Part shown: positions 1-6,485 of the stretch, piece after piece | Layout of the letters: every line of letters begins with the position of its first letter | Numbering within the stretch: the first letter of the stretch is position 1 | Assembly: GCA_031291675.1 (NCBI GenBank) | Contig: JARLIO010000057.1 | Span: 1-33,766, forward strand | Length of the DNA stretch: 33,766 nucleotides | Reading direction: 5' to 3' | Source: Azospirillaceae bacterium | Lineage (GTDB): Bacteria > Pseudomonadota > Alphaproteobacteria > Azospirillales > Azospirillaceae | Notes under the pieces: model-generated | What the model was told of the DNA's origin: nothing | Database searches by the model: none | What the model saw: the letters and a program-made list of their open reading frames with translations, nothing else | Position numbers and translations under genes: made by a program

Positions 1-50
1 GCGGCATCGGCCACGCCATAGGTTTTACTGATCTGAGCAAGTTCTAGCAT
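1..50 (-). CDS. ABC transporter ATP-binding protein, N-terminus only (runs off the window)
   Basis: Only about 16 codons are in the window, reading leftward from ATG at 50. The translation begins MLELAQISKTYGVADA, which matches the first beta-strand of ABC ATPases of the LolD/MacB type (a typical opening is MLEL..ISKTYG followed by the Walker A region, here outside the window). An in-frame GTG at 68 is an alternative start; neither has a convincing ribosome binding site. Family knowledge would make it the energising subunit of an exporter or lipoprotein-release system, but Walker A is not visible, so the call rests on a short N-terminal pattern only. Confidence 0.45.
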   Translation of the reverse strand, partial: MLELAQISKTYGVADA

Positions 51-334
51 CCGTGAAGCCGTCGGCACGATCTACGCTACAGGGTAGATTTTCGCGGGGC
101 ACCTTGTCAAATCCGGCAATATCGCGCAAGCGCCGTCTCATTTTCGAGAGCATGCCGATATCGCTGTTGGAAGGGTTCTCCCCGGTCGCCTGGCAGCACA
201 TCCTTCTTCTGGGGTGCTACCTCTTTCGGGACGATGGCCCAGCGATCGACATAGAAGCCCTGCGGATTTATCGCGATGATGGCGAGTGGCCACGCGCCTC
301 AAATCGCCGCTAAAAGGCGCCGAGCCTGTCACAT
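51..334. other. No recognised gene; leftward open frame of unknown origin
   Basis: The stretch between the edge ABC gene and the next leftward gene has no gene I recognise. On the minus strand an open frame without a good start (about 307 down to the stop at 107-109) reads in part NPQGFYVDRWAIVPKEV. It looks protein-like but matches no family I know, and could be the 3' part of a decayed gene. No terminator with a T-tract was seen. Confidence 0.3.
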
Positions 335-1102
335 CTACCATTCAACGTAAACGCCGCTCCCGAGAATTGCTGCATGAGCATTTTGACCGGTCATGGCCGC
401 ATTTGGAGTCGCTGAAACCGAACCTGTTGTGGATCCTCCGACCCTATTATTATAATACACAGTTGAATTGTGATAATTAATATCAGGAACATCGAAGGCA
501 TTCGCTATTTTTAGCGTCCTATTTTGAAACGCTGTCCATAGCGATTGCGATTGTTCAGATGTTAAAGATGACATCTCGTCTTTAATTGTCGACATGCTGT
601 TATTGTACCATTGGTCTATTTTCTGTTTATCGTTGGTGTCGGCTGGACCGGTATAAACATCGGTCAAGGTTGTGCTCCAACCAGCCGTGCCCACGGTTCC
701 AACGGTTTTGACCGATCCAACGCTGGTTGGCGGTGTGCTATATTGGTGGCCCCCATAGTACGAATCGAGTGCCTGCCAAATCGTGCCGGACGAGCCGGCA
801 GCGGTTGACGACTCGTTCGCTGCGACACTCCCTGCTTTCGTTCCCTTGACGATGTCCTGGATGGCCGAGATTGCCGCGGCGACCCCGCTTGATGAGTCGG
901 TCGAGCCTGTCGCCATCACCCCTTTAGCGCGCTCCGACAGGGTGACAATCACGGCGGCTTCGCGAGCGGTGGCGCTGGAACCGGACACCTCTGCGTTTGC
1001 CGAAGTCGATCCGGTGCCGGTCGCGCTCGACCCGGCGCCTTGGGAAAACAGCGCCAACACGCCCGACAGATCTGAATTCTGATTGTTTGTCACCACAGTC
1101 AT
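335..1102 (-). CDS. Hypothetical Ser/Thr/Gly-rich protein, 255 aa
   Basis: I do not recognise a characterised family. The start was set at ATG 1102 rather than further upstream because AGGAGG lies just before it (rc of 1105-1113, spacing about 6). The protein has no signal peptide or membrane segment. Residues about 1-60 are rich in Ser, Gly, Thr and Ala and contain AAVIVTLSERAKGVMA, a short VxLSxxAK pattern seen in various alphaproteobacterial small proteins and flagellum-associated proteins. The rest is polar with many Tyr, Asn and Trp residues. Composition suggests a partly disordered, possibly exported or surface-associated protein, but that is inference. It lies 184 bp downstream of another small leftward gene and may be co-transcribed with it. 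Confidence 0.6.
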   Translation of the reverse strand: MTVVTNNQNSDLSGVLALFSQGAGSSATGTGSTSANAEVSGSSATAREAAVIVTLSERAKGVMATGSTDSSSGVAAAISAIQDIVKGTKAGSVAANESSTAAGSSGTIWQALDSYYGGHQYSTPPTSVGSVKTVGTVGTAGWSTTLTDVYTGPADTNDKQKIDQWYNNSMSTIKDEMSSLTSEQSQSLWTAFQNRTLKIANAFDVPDINYHNSTVYYNNRVGGSTTGSVSATPNAAMTGQNAHAAILGSGVYVEW

Positions 1103-1286
1103 TCTGACCTCCTCTGAACCGGCCTCAACCCGCCTTTGCTGCGAAGGGACAAGACCGCGACAACTACGCCGATTAACCGAAACGGACCGATCTTCTCGCC
1201 CGTCCATTAGCGAACAAAACGGCGAGGTGGTTCTTTCGCCTTTTTAGAATCACCTCGACACGTCCTCCGCTTTCTCCAAGAGCTCT

Positions 1287-1745
1287 TTAGTTGATGGTAA
1301 ATGCCACGTTGACAGTACAAGATGGCTGAACTGGATTTGAAGGCGTGGCAGCCTTACAGCTTGGCGAAGGATATTTCCCCGCCGTCGCGACCGCGCTGTA
1401 CACGGGCGTCGAACAGGCCCCGGTCGAAGGATCGATCGGTTCCGCCAGCGTGAACTGGCAGGTGTAAGCGGTCGTGCCGACATTGTAGCCGTAGTAGGCA
1501 ATCATCGAAATGGTGTTCCCCGAACTTGATGTCGCACTGAATGGAGGGGTCGTGCTACCTGCTGACGTTGAGGGGAACGAGGTCGGGCAGGAACCACCGG
1601 TGCAGGAGCTGCCGGAATAAAGCGCGGGCTTTGTGCCGTTATTGTCAGTTACGGTCATCGTGACGGTCTGGGCCGACGCGCTGGTCGACATCGTCGCGAG
1701 CGCCACCAGGGCGCCCAAGGCTATGGGGGGCGTTAAATTCTTCAT
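1287..1745 (-). CDS. Small secreted hypothetical protein, 152 aa
   Basis: The start is placed at ATG 1745, which has AAGGA eight bases upstream. The N-terminus is a clear Sec signal peptide: a Lys near the start, a hydrophobic stretch (IALGALVALATM) and a likely cleavage after ASA near residues 25-26. The mature part is about 125 residues, Ser/Thr/Pro-rich, with several Cys residues (near SSCTGGSC, YTCQF, GACST, PSCKA, PSCTV), suggesting disulfides in the periplasm or outside the cell. No known domain was recognised. The C-terminus ends in a beta-like stretch (CTVNVAFTIN). It precedes the 335-1102 gene on the same strand. Confidence 0.6.
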   Translation of the reverse strand: MKNLTPPIALGALVALATMSTSASAQTVTMTVTDNNGTKPALYSGSSCTGGSCPTSFPSTSAGSTTPPFSATSSSGNTISMIAYYGYNVGTTAYTCQFTLAEPIDPSTGACSTPVYSAVATAGKYPSPSCKAATPSNPVQPSCTVNVAFTIN

Positions 1746-2249
1746 GTTCCACGTCCTTCCGCTTTGCAAAAGGTTGCCCTCTGTTGAATTTTCTATTCCA
1801 GGGCCGTTCATTCAACGTCGGGGCAAACCGGTTCGTTCTTGCCCGCCTGATCGCATCGCCGCCGATTGTCAGAGGTCGCACCATCTTCACGATATGGTTG
1901 AATAATCCCTCTTTACGATCCCCTTCTTGTCAAGCCGGTCGCGCGAGCGCGATCCCCGATCAAAGCCGGTGCGGGCCGCGGCTCAGGGGTTTGCCCGCGA
2001 TCGGCGCGGCCTCGGGGAGGCGAACAACGCGGCAAGAGCCTGGACGGCCCGGGCATCGGGCGCCGAGATAAATTGTGCATAGATCAACTTATCATAGAAA
2101 TTATAATCCGGATTATGACTGTTAATTTGCTCCCGCCTCGGGCCAGAAACCAGCGTCGATGATCTGCCCCAGTGACTTATCATGTTGCCATTATGTTCAC
2201 GGATTCCGTACACCTACGCAGGGGTTCGAGTAGCAGCGGTACAGGTTTC
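1746..2249. other. Intergenic region with a perfect 14-bp palindrome
   Basis: No convincing gene lies here; short open frames on both strands lack ribosome binding sites and family resemblance. The interval becomes AT-rich around 2065-2130 and holds a perfect palindrome ATAATCCGGATTAT at 2103-2116. That could be an operator or a replication/partition-associated site for the adjacent replicon. Its role is unknown. Confidence 0.4.
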
Positions 2250-2431
2250 CTAGGTAAGCTGTGAAGCTCAGAAAATCCGCCATTCTCGTCCGGCGTCTCG
2301 GTGAGGTAGACGTCAGCGAGACAGCGCGGCGAGACGATTTTTGCGTCTCGATAGGATCAATTTTGGCATTCCGAGACGGTGCGACGCCCGCGCCTAGACC
2401 CATCCGAGACGCACTCGGGAGCTTACCTAGG
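2250..2431. repeat. CGAGAC motif array bracketed by a perfect 12-bp inverted repeat
   Basis: CCTAGGTAAGCT at 2250-2261 recurs in perfect inverted orientation at 2420-2431. Between them are six copies of CGAGAC in mixed orientation: 2294-2300 (reverse), 2317-2323, 2330-2336, 2344-2350 (reverse), 2372-2378 and 2405-2411, most fitting CCGAGACGC. The block sits about 100 bp upstream of mazE/mazF and repA. Repeated short motifs beside a replicon usually bind an initiator, partition or antitoxin protein; which of these applies here is inference. Confidence 0.6.
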
Positions 2432-2475
2432 TTTTCTGCTCGCCTGCTACTCGCACCCCGTGAACGAGCGTTTAA

Positions 2476-2503
2476 TTCATTTGGTGGTGTGCGACTTTAT
2501 GAT
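2476..2503 (+). promoter_or_regulatory. Possible promoter for the mazE/mazF operon
   Basis: TTCATT at 2476-2481 (weak -35) and TATGAT at 2498-2503 (good -10) are separated by 16 bp and lie about 30 bp upstream of the first toxin-antitoxin start codon. This is by eye only; the -35 fits the consensus at just three of six bases. Confidence 0.3.
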
Positions 2504-2535
2504 ATGGTCATGCGCGACCTTTCAAGGAAATGACC

Positions 2536-2757
2536 ATGCCCAGACCGCGAACAAACGATGGATTGACCAAGGCTCAACGCTATCTCCGACACCAACAGCA
2601 CAGGGGAATGAAGCTGCTGCGGGTTTGGGTTCCGGACCCGCATCACCCGGAATTTGCCGCAGAAGCGCGGCGACAAGGGCTCTTGCTGCGAGGGGCGCCG
2701 GAAGAAATCGAAGCCCTAGACTTCATCGCATCGGCGTTTGACTGGCCGTCAACATGA
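2536..2757 (+). CDS. mazE: MazE-family antitoxin (DUF3018 type), 73 aa
   Basis: The protein begins MPRPRTNDGLTKAQRYL and continues through KLLRVWVPDP, FAAEARRQ and EEIEALDFIASAFDW. This pattern is characteristic of the small MazE-like antitoxins annotated DUF3018 that pair with PemK/MazF toxins. I chose ATG 2536 over ATG 2530 because AAGGAA at 2524-2529 is spaced correctly only for the second, and family members start MPRPR. Such antitoxins bind and neutralise the toxin and usually repress their own operon. The stop overlaps the toxin start by 4 bp (ATGA), indicating translational coupling. Position directly ahead of repA suggests a plasmid-addiction role. Confidence 0.85.
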   Translation: MPRPRTNDGLTKAQRYLRHQQHRGMKLLRVWVPDPHHPEFAAEARRQGLLLRGAPEEIEALDFIASAFDWPST

Positions 2758-3080
2758 AGCGCGGCGACATCGTGACCGTGGCCGCACAAGGCGACTATGG
2801 CAAACCGCGCCCTGCTGTCGTTATTCAGTCAGATACACTTAACGCGGCGGATAGCGTTCTTGTCGCGCTGTTCACCAGTACGATTCAGGACGCGCCGCTT
2901 TATAGGCTCGTTGTGGAGCCAATTGAAATGAATGGTCTCAAAGTAAGATCGCAGGTTATGGTGGACAAAATTCTTGCATACCCGCGCGTAAAATGTGGCC
3001 TTGTGATCGGGCGACTTTCTGACAGAGAGATGACCGCTTTGAATAACTTGCTCTCGGTGATGATTGGGATTGCCGATTGA
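2754..3080 (+). CDS. mazF: PemK/MazF-family toxin, endoribonuclease, 108 aa
   Basis: The sequence opens MKRGDIVTVAAQGDYGKPRPAVVIQSD, the standard N-terminus of MazF/PemK/CcdB-fold toxins, with the conserved KPRPAVVIQ strand and a downstream SQVMVDKILAYPR segment containing the conserved Ser/Thr-x-Val region. Family members cleave mRNA at specific short sequences and stop growth. Its length is normal. It overlaps the upstream antitoxin by four bases and ends 38 bp before repA, so the three genes may be read together. On a plasmid this arrangement promotes maintenance. No defect is visible, so the toxin should be active if expressed without its partner. Confidence 0.88.
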   Translation: MKRGDIVTVAAQGDYGKPRPAVVIQSDTLNAADSVLVALFTSTIQDAPLYRLVVEPIEMNGLKVRSQVMVDKILAYPRVKCGLVIGRLSDREMTALNNLLSVMIGIAD

Positions 3081-3118
3081 GGAATTTTCTGTTCCGATAA
3101 TTCAAGGAGTGGTCTAAC

Positions 3119-4231
3119 TTGGTCACAAAGACACCACGCGGCCCGATCGAGGGCGACCGGTTCGGTTACGATCCAAAGGCCAAGCAGGCGGCGGCGATGC
3201 GCGACCTGTTCGGGGAGATGGAACAAAAGGCTCAGACAAAGACCGATGGTCCGGAGAAGGTCGCCAAGGTGGTAAAATCACCAAAGTTCAGCCGAACAAA
3301 TAAGCGGCTGATCTCCGCTCATTGCGAGATTATGGATAATGGCCGTGAACCGATAACATATCAGCATACCGTGCTGTGCCAAACAGGATTGCCATATAAG
3401 CCAGTTAAAGAACGAGTTTTGGAACAAGAACAAGGCGCAGTTTCATTATCTGTGGAAGCTGGCCGTGCTAAAAATCCAGAGACTGGCAAGTGGGTTGATT
3501 TGCCGCTGCCACATGGTGAGCGCCCCAGGCTGATCCTAATGCACCTGAATACCGAAGCCTTACGGACGAACTCGCCCGTGGTTGAAGTCGAAGGAAGCAT
3601 GACAGCTTTTGCCCGGCGGCTCGGTATGGACACGAGTGGACCAAGCTTGCGCACACTAAAAGACCAGCTTGGTCGACTATCGGCGGCACTAGTTCGAATG
3701 GCTGTGGTCGAAAACGGACGATCAGTTCAGGTTAATACCCAAATAGTTGGAGCATTCGATCTATGGTTTCCGAAGTCTGAATATCAACGAGTCCTGTGGC
3801 CAAGCGTTATTCGGTTAGGACAAGATTATTTTAACAGTTTAATAACCAACGCCGTACCATTAGATGAACGTGCCATTGCAGCGCTGTCTGGAACGTCGCT
3901 CGGACTTGATGTCTATGCGTGGCTTTCTCAGCGGTTGCACCGGATTGAGAAGCGAAAACCTCAGCGCATTACTTGGGAATCACTTAAGAGTCAATTCGGC
4001 GGGCAATATGGTCGAATTGAGGATTTTCGCAAACGCTTCAAGCCGGTGCTCAAGCAGGTGCTGACGGTTTATCCCGGTTCGACGGTTGGCGAATGGGTCG
4101 AGGACGGTCGGAGTGTGGGCTTGGTGCTGCATCACTCGGCGCCGCCGGTGACCAAGCGCATGGTGCTGCTTCCACGTCAAGGCGACGGCGTGACAATCGA
4201 CGCCACGCCGATCCGAGTCGCGATCGACTGA
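3119..4231 (+). CDS. repA: Plasmid replication initiator RepA (RepA_C-like family), 370 aa
   Basis: This is a plasmid-encoded RepA of the family found on alphaproteobacterial (Acetobacteraceae and sphingomonad) iteron plasmids. Visible family segments include SFSxxGRAKNPETGKW-like text around residues 110-130, LPLPHGERPRLILMHLNTEA near 128-147, a winged-helix-like middle (FARRLGMDTSGPSLRTLKDQ) and DVYAWLSQRLHRI plus ITWESLKSQFG in the C-terminal half. The start is TTG at 3119 with AAGGAG at 3104-3109; no ATG in this frame gives a better site. RepA would bind the iterons immediately downstream (4274-4337) and open the origin. Codon use is less GC-biased in its middle part than in the biosynthetic cluster, consistent with a separate origin. 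No frameshift is seen. Confidence 0.82.
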   Translation: MVTKTPRGPIEGDRFGYDPKAKQAAAMRDLFGEMEQKAQTKTDGPEKVAKVVKSPKFSRTNKRLISAHCEIMDNGREPITYQHTVLCQTGLPYKPVKERVLEQEQGAVSLSVEAGRAKNPETGKWVDLPLPHGERPRLILMHLNTEALRTNSPVVEVEGSMTAFARRLGMDTSGPSLRTLKDQLGRLSAALVRMAVVENGRSVQVNTQIVGAFDLWFPKSEYQRVLWPSVIRLGQDYFNSLITNAVPLDERAIAALSGTSLGLDVYAWLSQRLHRIEKRKPQRITWESLKSQFGGQYGRIEDFRKRFKPVLKQVLTVYPGSTVGEWVEDGRSVGLVLHHSAPPVTKRMVLLPRQGDGVTIDATPIRVAID

Positions 4232-4267
4232 CACGCGTCCCCCGGAAAAGCCTGTGCGAATCAGAAC

Positions 4268-4276
4268 TTATCCACG
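4268..4276 (+). promoter_or_regulatory. DnaA-box-like site
   Basis: TTATCCACG differs from the strong DnaA box TTATCCACA only at its last base. It overlaps the left edge of the first iteron, a common arrangement in iteron origins. Confidence 0.5.
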
Positions 4277-4337
4277 TGGAGTTTGTCCCGAAACCTACGT
4301 GGAGTTTGTCCCGCACATCCACGTGGAGTTTGTCCCG
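4274..4337 (+). repeat. Three RepA-type iterons
   Basis: The 17-base unit ACGTGGAGTTTGTCCCG occurs identically three times, at 4274-4290, 4297-4313 and 4321-4337, with a period of 23-24 bp (about two helical turns). Identical units spaced by two turns, 40 bp after a repA stop codon, are typical initiator binding sites controlling replication and copy number. Confidence 0.85.
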
Positions 4338-4569
4338 CACACCGGTAGATATATACTGGTAGTTTTTCCGGTAGTTGGCAGCTTGGTACTGTGGATAGCA
4401 GTTTCGCCGCCGCATCACCGCCTTCCCAGCCCTCCCGGCCCGGGTCACCCTCGTCTCATGCTTTGATTTAAAAATATTTCAAAAACTCCGAGAGTTCGGG
4501 CGTGGAACCCCTGATAATCAGGCGGCTCTAGAACTCTGTGGCAAGGGCGGCGGACGACGTGTGAGGTTG

Positions 4570-4730
4570 AGAGTATAATTTCCGAAGTGCTCGGGGTGCT
4601 CATCATCGGCGTGATCAACAACGGCATGAACCTGTTGTCGATCCCCTATTTCTACCAGCTCATCGTCAAGGGCCTGGTCATCCTGGTGGCTGCCTGGCTC
4701 GACGTTAGCAGCAAATCGAGTCGCGTATGA
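4570..4730 (+). pseudogene. 3' remnant of a ribose-type sugar ABC transporter permease
   Basis: The frame ending at the TGA at 4728-4730 reads EVLGVLIIGVINNGMNLL, then IPYFYQLIVKGLVILVAAW. This is the last transmembrane region of RbsC/AraH-type permeases, which normally have about 320 residues. Only about 45 recognisable residues remain, and the frame is blocked by a stop at 4515-4517, so the rest of the gene has been lost. Permease-then-kinase order is usual for sugar-uptake operons, and the remnant's stop overlaps the kinase start (ATGA), confirming they were once one operon. The left edge marks a recombination junction with the replicon. Confidence 0.75.
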
Positions 4731-5755
4731 GGATGTCGTCCGTGAAGAAAATTATCACCATCGGCGAAATTCTGGTCGAGATCATGGCAAAGGAGCCTGG
4801 CGAGGGTTTCCGGTCGCCGATCGACCTGGTCGGTCCCTTTCCCTCTGGCGCGCCCGCCATCTTCATCGATCAGGTCGCCAAACTGGGGCAGCCTTGCGGC
4901 ATCGTAAGCTGCGTTGGGGACGATGATTTCGGTGCCATGAACACCGAGCGCCTGCGTCGCGACGGTGTCGATATCGCGGCGATCGCGGTGGAGCCGGGCG
5001 CAGCGACAGGAAGCGCTTTCGTGCGCTACCGCAAGGACGGTCAGCGCGACTTCGTCTTCAATATCAAGCACAGTGCCTGCGGCCTGATCCGCCAGACACC
5101 GGACGCCGACGCCCTGATCGACAGCGCCGATCACCTACATGTCATGGGCTCCTCGTTGTTTTCCGATGACATCGTCACACTCATCCGCCGGGCAATAGGC
5201 CGAATCAAGACAAAAGGCGGCACAGTTTCCTTCGATCCCAATATCCGCAAGGAGATCCTTGGTCTTCCCGGCATGATTGAGGCGCTCGACCATGTGCTTG
5301 GGCAGACCGACCTCTTCCTGCCGAGCGGCCCCGAACTCTTCCTCCTGACCGGAGCGACCGACGAGGTACCGGCGGTTCGGGAGATCCTGGCGCGCGGGGT
5401 GCGCGCCATCGTCCTCAAGCGCGGTGCCGACGGCGCGACCTATTACGAGCACGGCGCCCCGCTGCACATGCCGGCCTTCCGGGTCGAAGAGGTCGATCCC
5501 ACCGGCGCCGGCGATTCCTTCGGCGCCACCTTCGTGACCTGCTGGCTCCGCGACATGGCGCCCCGCGAGGCGCTTCGGCTGGCGACCGCGAGCGGCGCAC
5601 GCGCGGTCCGCGTCAAAGGTCCGATGGAGGGGACCTCCACCCGCGCCGAGCTCGACGCCTTTCTCGCCAATCACGACTCCGGAGTTCCATCCGGGCGCTT
5701 GGCTCCGCGCCACGGGACGCGCGGTCGCAGTCGCGACCGTACCAGCCCGCCATGA
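4727..5755 (+). CDS. PfkB-family sugar kinase, 342 aa
   Basis: The protein is an ATP-dependent carbohydrate kinase of the ribokinase/PfkB family. The N-terminus KKIITIGEILVEIMA is the first strand, residues about 35-60 hold the PfkB substrate-binding region, and the catalytic signature DPTGAGDSFGA (about residues 255-265) contains the anion-hole Gly-Ala-Gly and the catalytic Asp. Because it follows a ribose-type permease remnant it probably phosphorylated the sugar imported by that transporter; close relatives are annotated tagatose or other ketose kinases, but the substrate cannot be read here. After LDAFLANHD the last 30 or so residues are Arg/Pro/Ser-rich and unlike family C-termini, suggesting a 3' frameshift or recombination near 5680. 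The operon's transporter is destroyed, so the gene may be a relic. Confidence 0.8.
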   Translation: MRMSSVKKIITIGEILVEIMAKEPGEGFRSPIDLVGPFPSGAPAIFIDQVAKLGQPCGIVSCVGDDDFGAMNTERLRRDGVDIAAIAVEPGAATGSAFVRYRKDGQRDFVFNIKHSACGLIRQTPDADALIDSADHLHVMGSSLFSDDIVTLIRRAIGRIKTKGGTVSFDPNIRKEILGLPGMIEALDHVLGQTDLFLPSGPELFLLTGATDEVPAVREILARGVRAIVLKRGADGATYYEHGAPLHMPAFRVEEVDPTGAGDSFGATFVTCWLRDMAPREALRLATASGARAVRVKGPMEGTSTRAELDAFLANHDSGVPSGRLAPRHGTRGRSRDRTSPP

Positions 5756-5778
5756 GTCAAGATCATGGCGGGCTGGTA
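5740..5778. terminator. 16-bp perfect hairpin at the kinase stop codon
   Basis: TACCAGCCCGCCATGA (5740-5755) pairs perfectly with 5763-5778 across a 7-base loop. The kinase stop codon lies in the left arm. There is no T-tract on the plus strand, so it is either a non-canonical terminator or the footprint of an insertion or rearrangement. Confidence 0.45.
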
Positions 5779-6485
5779 TTACTGGACCGCGCTGAAGCGC
5801 GTTGCTGTCGCAAAGGGTTCATAAGGGGAACCATCCGCGCCCGGACTCTGCCTGCCCAAACAGTCGAGGCCAGGATCGCCTGCAAGGTTCTCAACCGCAT
5901 GACCGCCCTCGGCATGCCGATCTCCCGGAAGGTCGCCTGAAACCACGGAGAATAGCCGAACTCTGACCTTTTTCGGATTTGTGCGCCAACGCTCACCAAC
6001 GCCCCTTTGAGCCTATCTCATGCCGCCGCCTCACGACAACAGTCCGATTTTCGTTCCAACGCCGACCACAACCAATGCGTCACCGAGTCTGGCCCCGGGA
6101 GATAGCAAAGCATTCAACGATTAGCAATCTACAGAGGAATCGTTGTTTAAATGGACATATCATCATACGACGTTGGCCTATGCGACACGGATGATTCCGT
6201 TGCGTCAGGATCGATCGAGGCGATCGATCGCGGAATATCACGTCAATAATATTATTACGGGCAATTGCCCTGGACATCGAATAGCTTTCATGCCATGAGG
6301 TTATTGTGAGAATCAGTCAACATCATTCAATATGATACAGTCATCTTGACAACAATGTTTATAACATTACTAAAGGTTGTGTGTATTATTTTTTGTATAT
6401 TTGACCAAAGTCCCGTAGCAACAGGACAGGACACGAGCAATATATCCCCGATTATGATGCCGCGTAATACGCACACCCATCTGCG
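5779..6485. other. Long non-coding leader upstream of the biosynthetic cluster
   Basis: About 700 bp carry no gene I can support. The left third is GC-rich; a short frame ending at 5940 reads KVLNRMTALGMPISRKVA, which looks like the C-terminus of a lost gene I cannot name. From about 6100 to 6480 the sequence becomes clearly AT-rich, with a TTGACA at 6346-6351 but no good matching -10. It also holds a cluster of GATCGA/CGATCG motifs at 6209-6230. This stretch must contain the promoter for the aldehyde dehydrogenase-cyclohydrolase gene and NRPS. Confidence 0.5.

Larger units (their letters stand above)
4232..4570. other. Putative replication origin region downstream of repA
   Basis: There is no protein gene here. 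The interval holds a DnaA-box-like site and three iterons, then three GGTAG motifs with an AT-rich stretch (4346-4375), and a second AT-rich patch around 4461-4487 that could be a DNA-unwinding element. Together with the adjacent repA this fits an iteron-controlled origin. The right limit is the junction with the truncated permease near 4570. Confidence 0.6.

Noticed and set aside
4274-4337. Possible CRISPR array
   Set aside because: Only three 17-bp units with 6-7 bp spacers occur, next to repA, with no cas genes; these are iterons.
5752-5940. Small gene after the sugar kinase
   Set aside because: It has no ribosome site and starts inside the hairpin; its end looks like a gene remnant but I could not name it.
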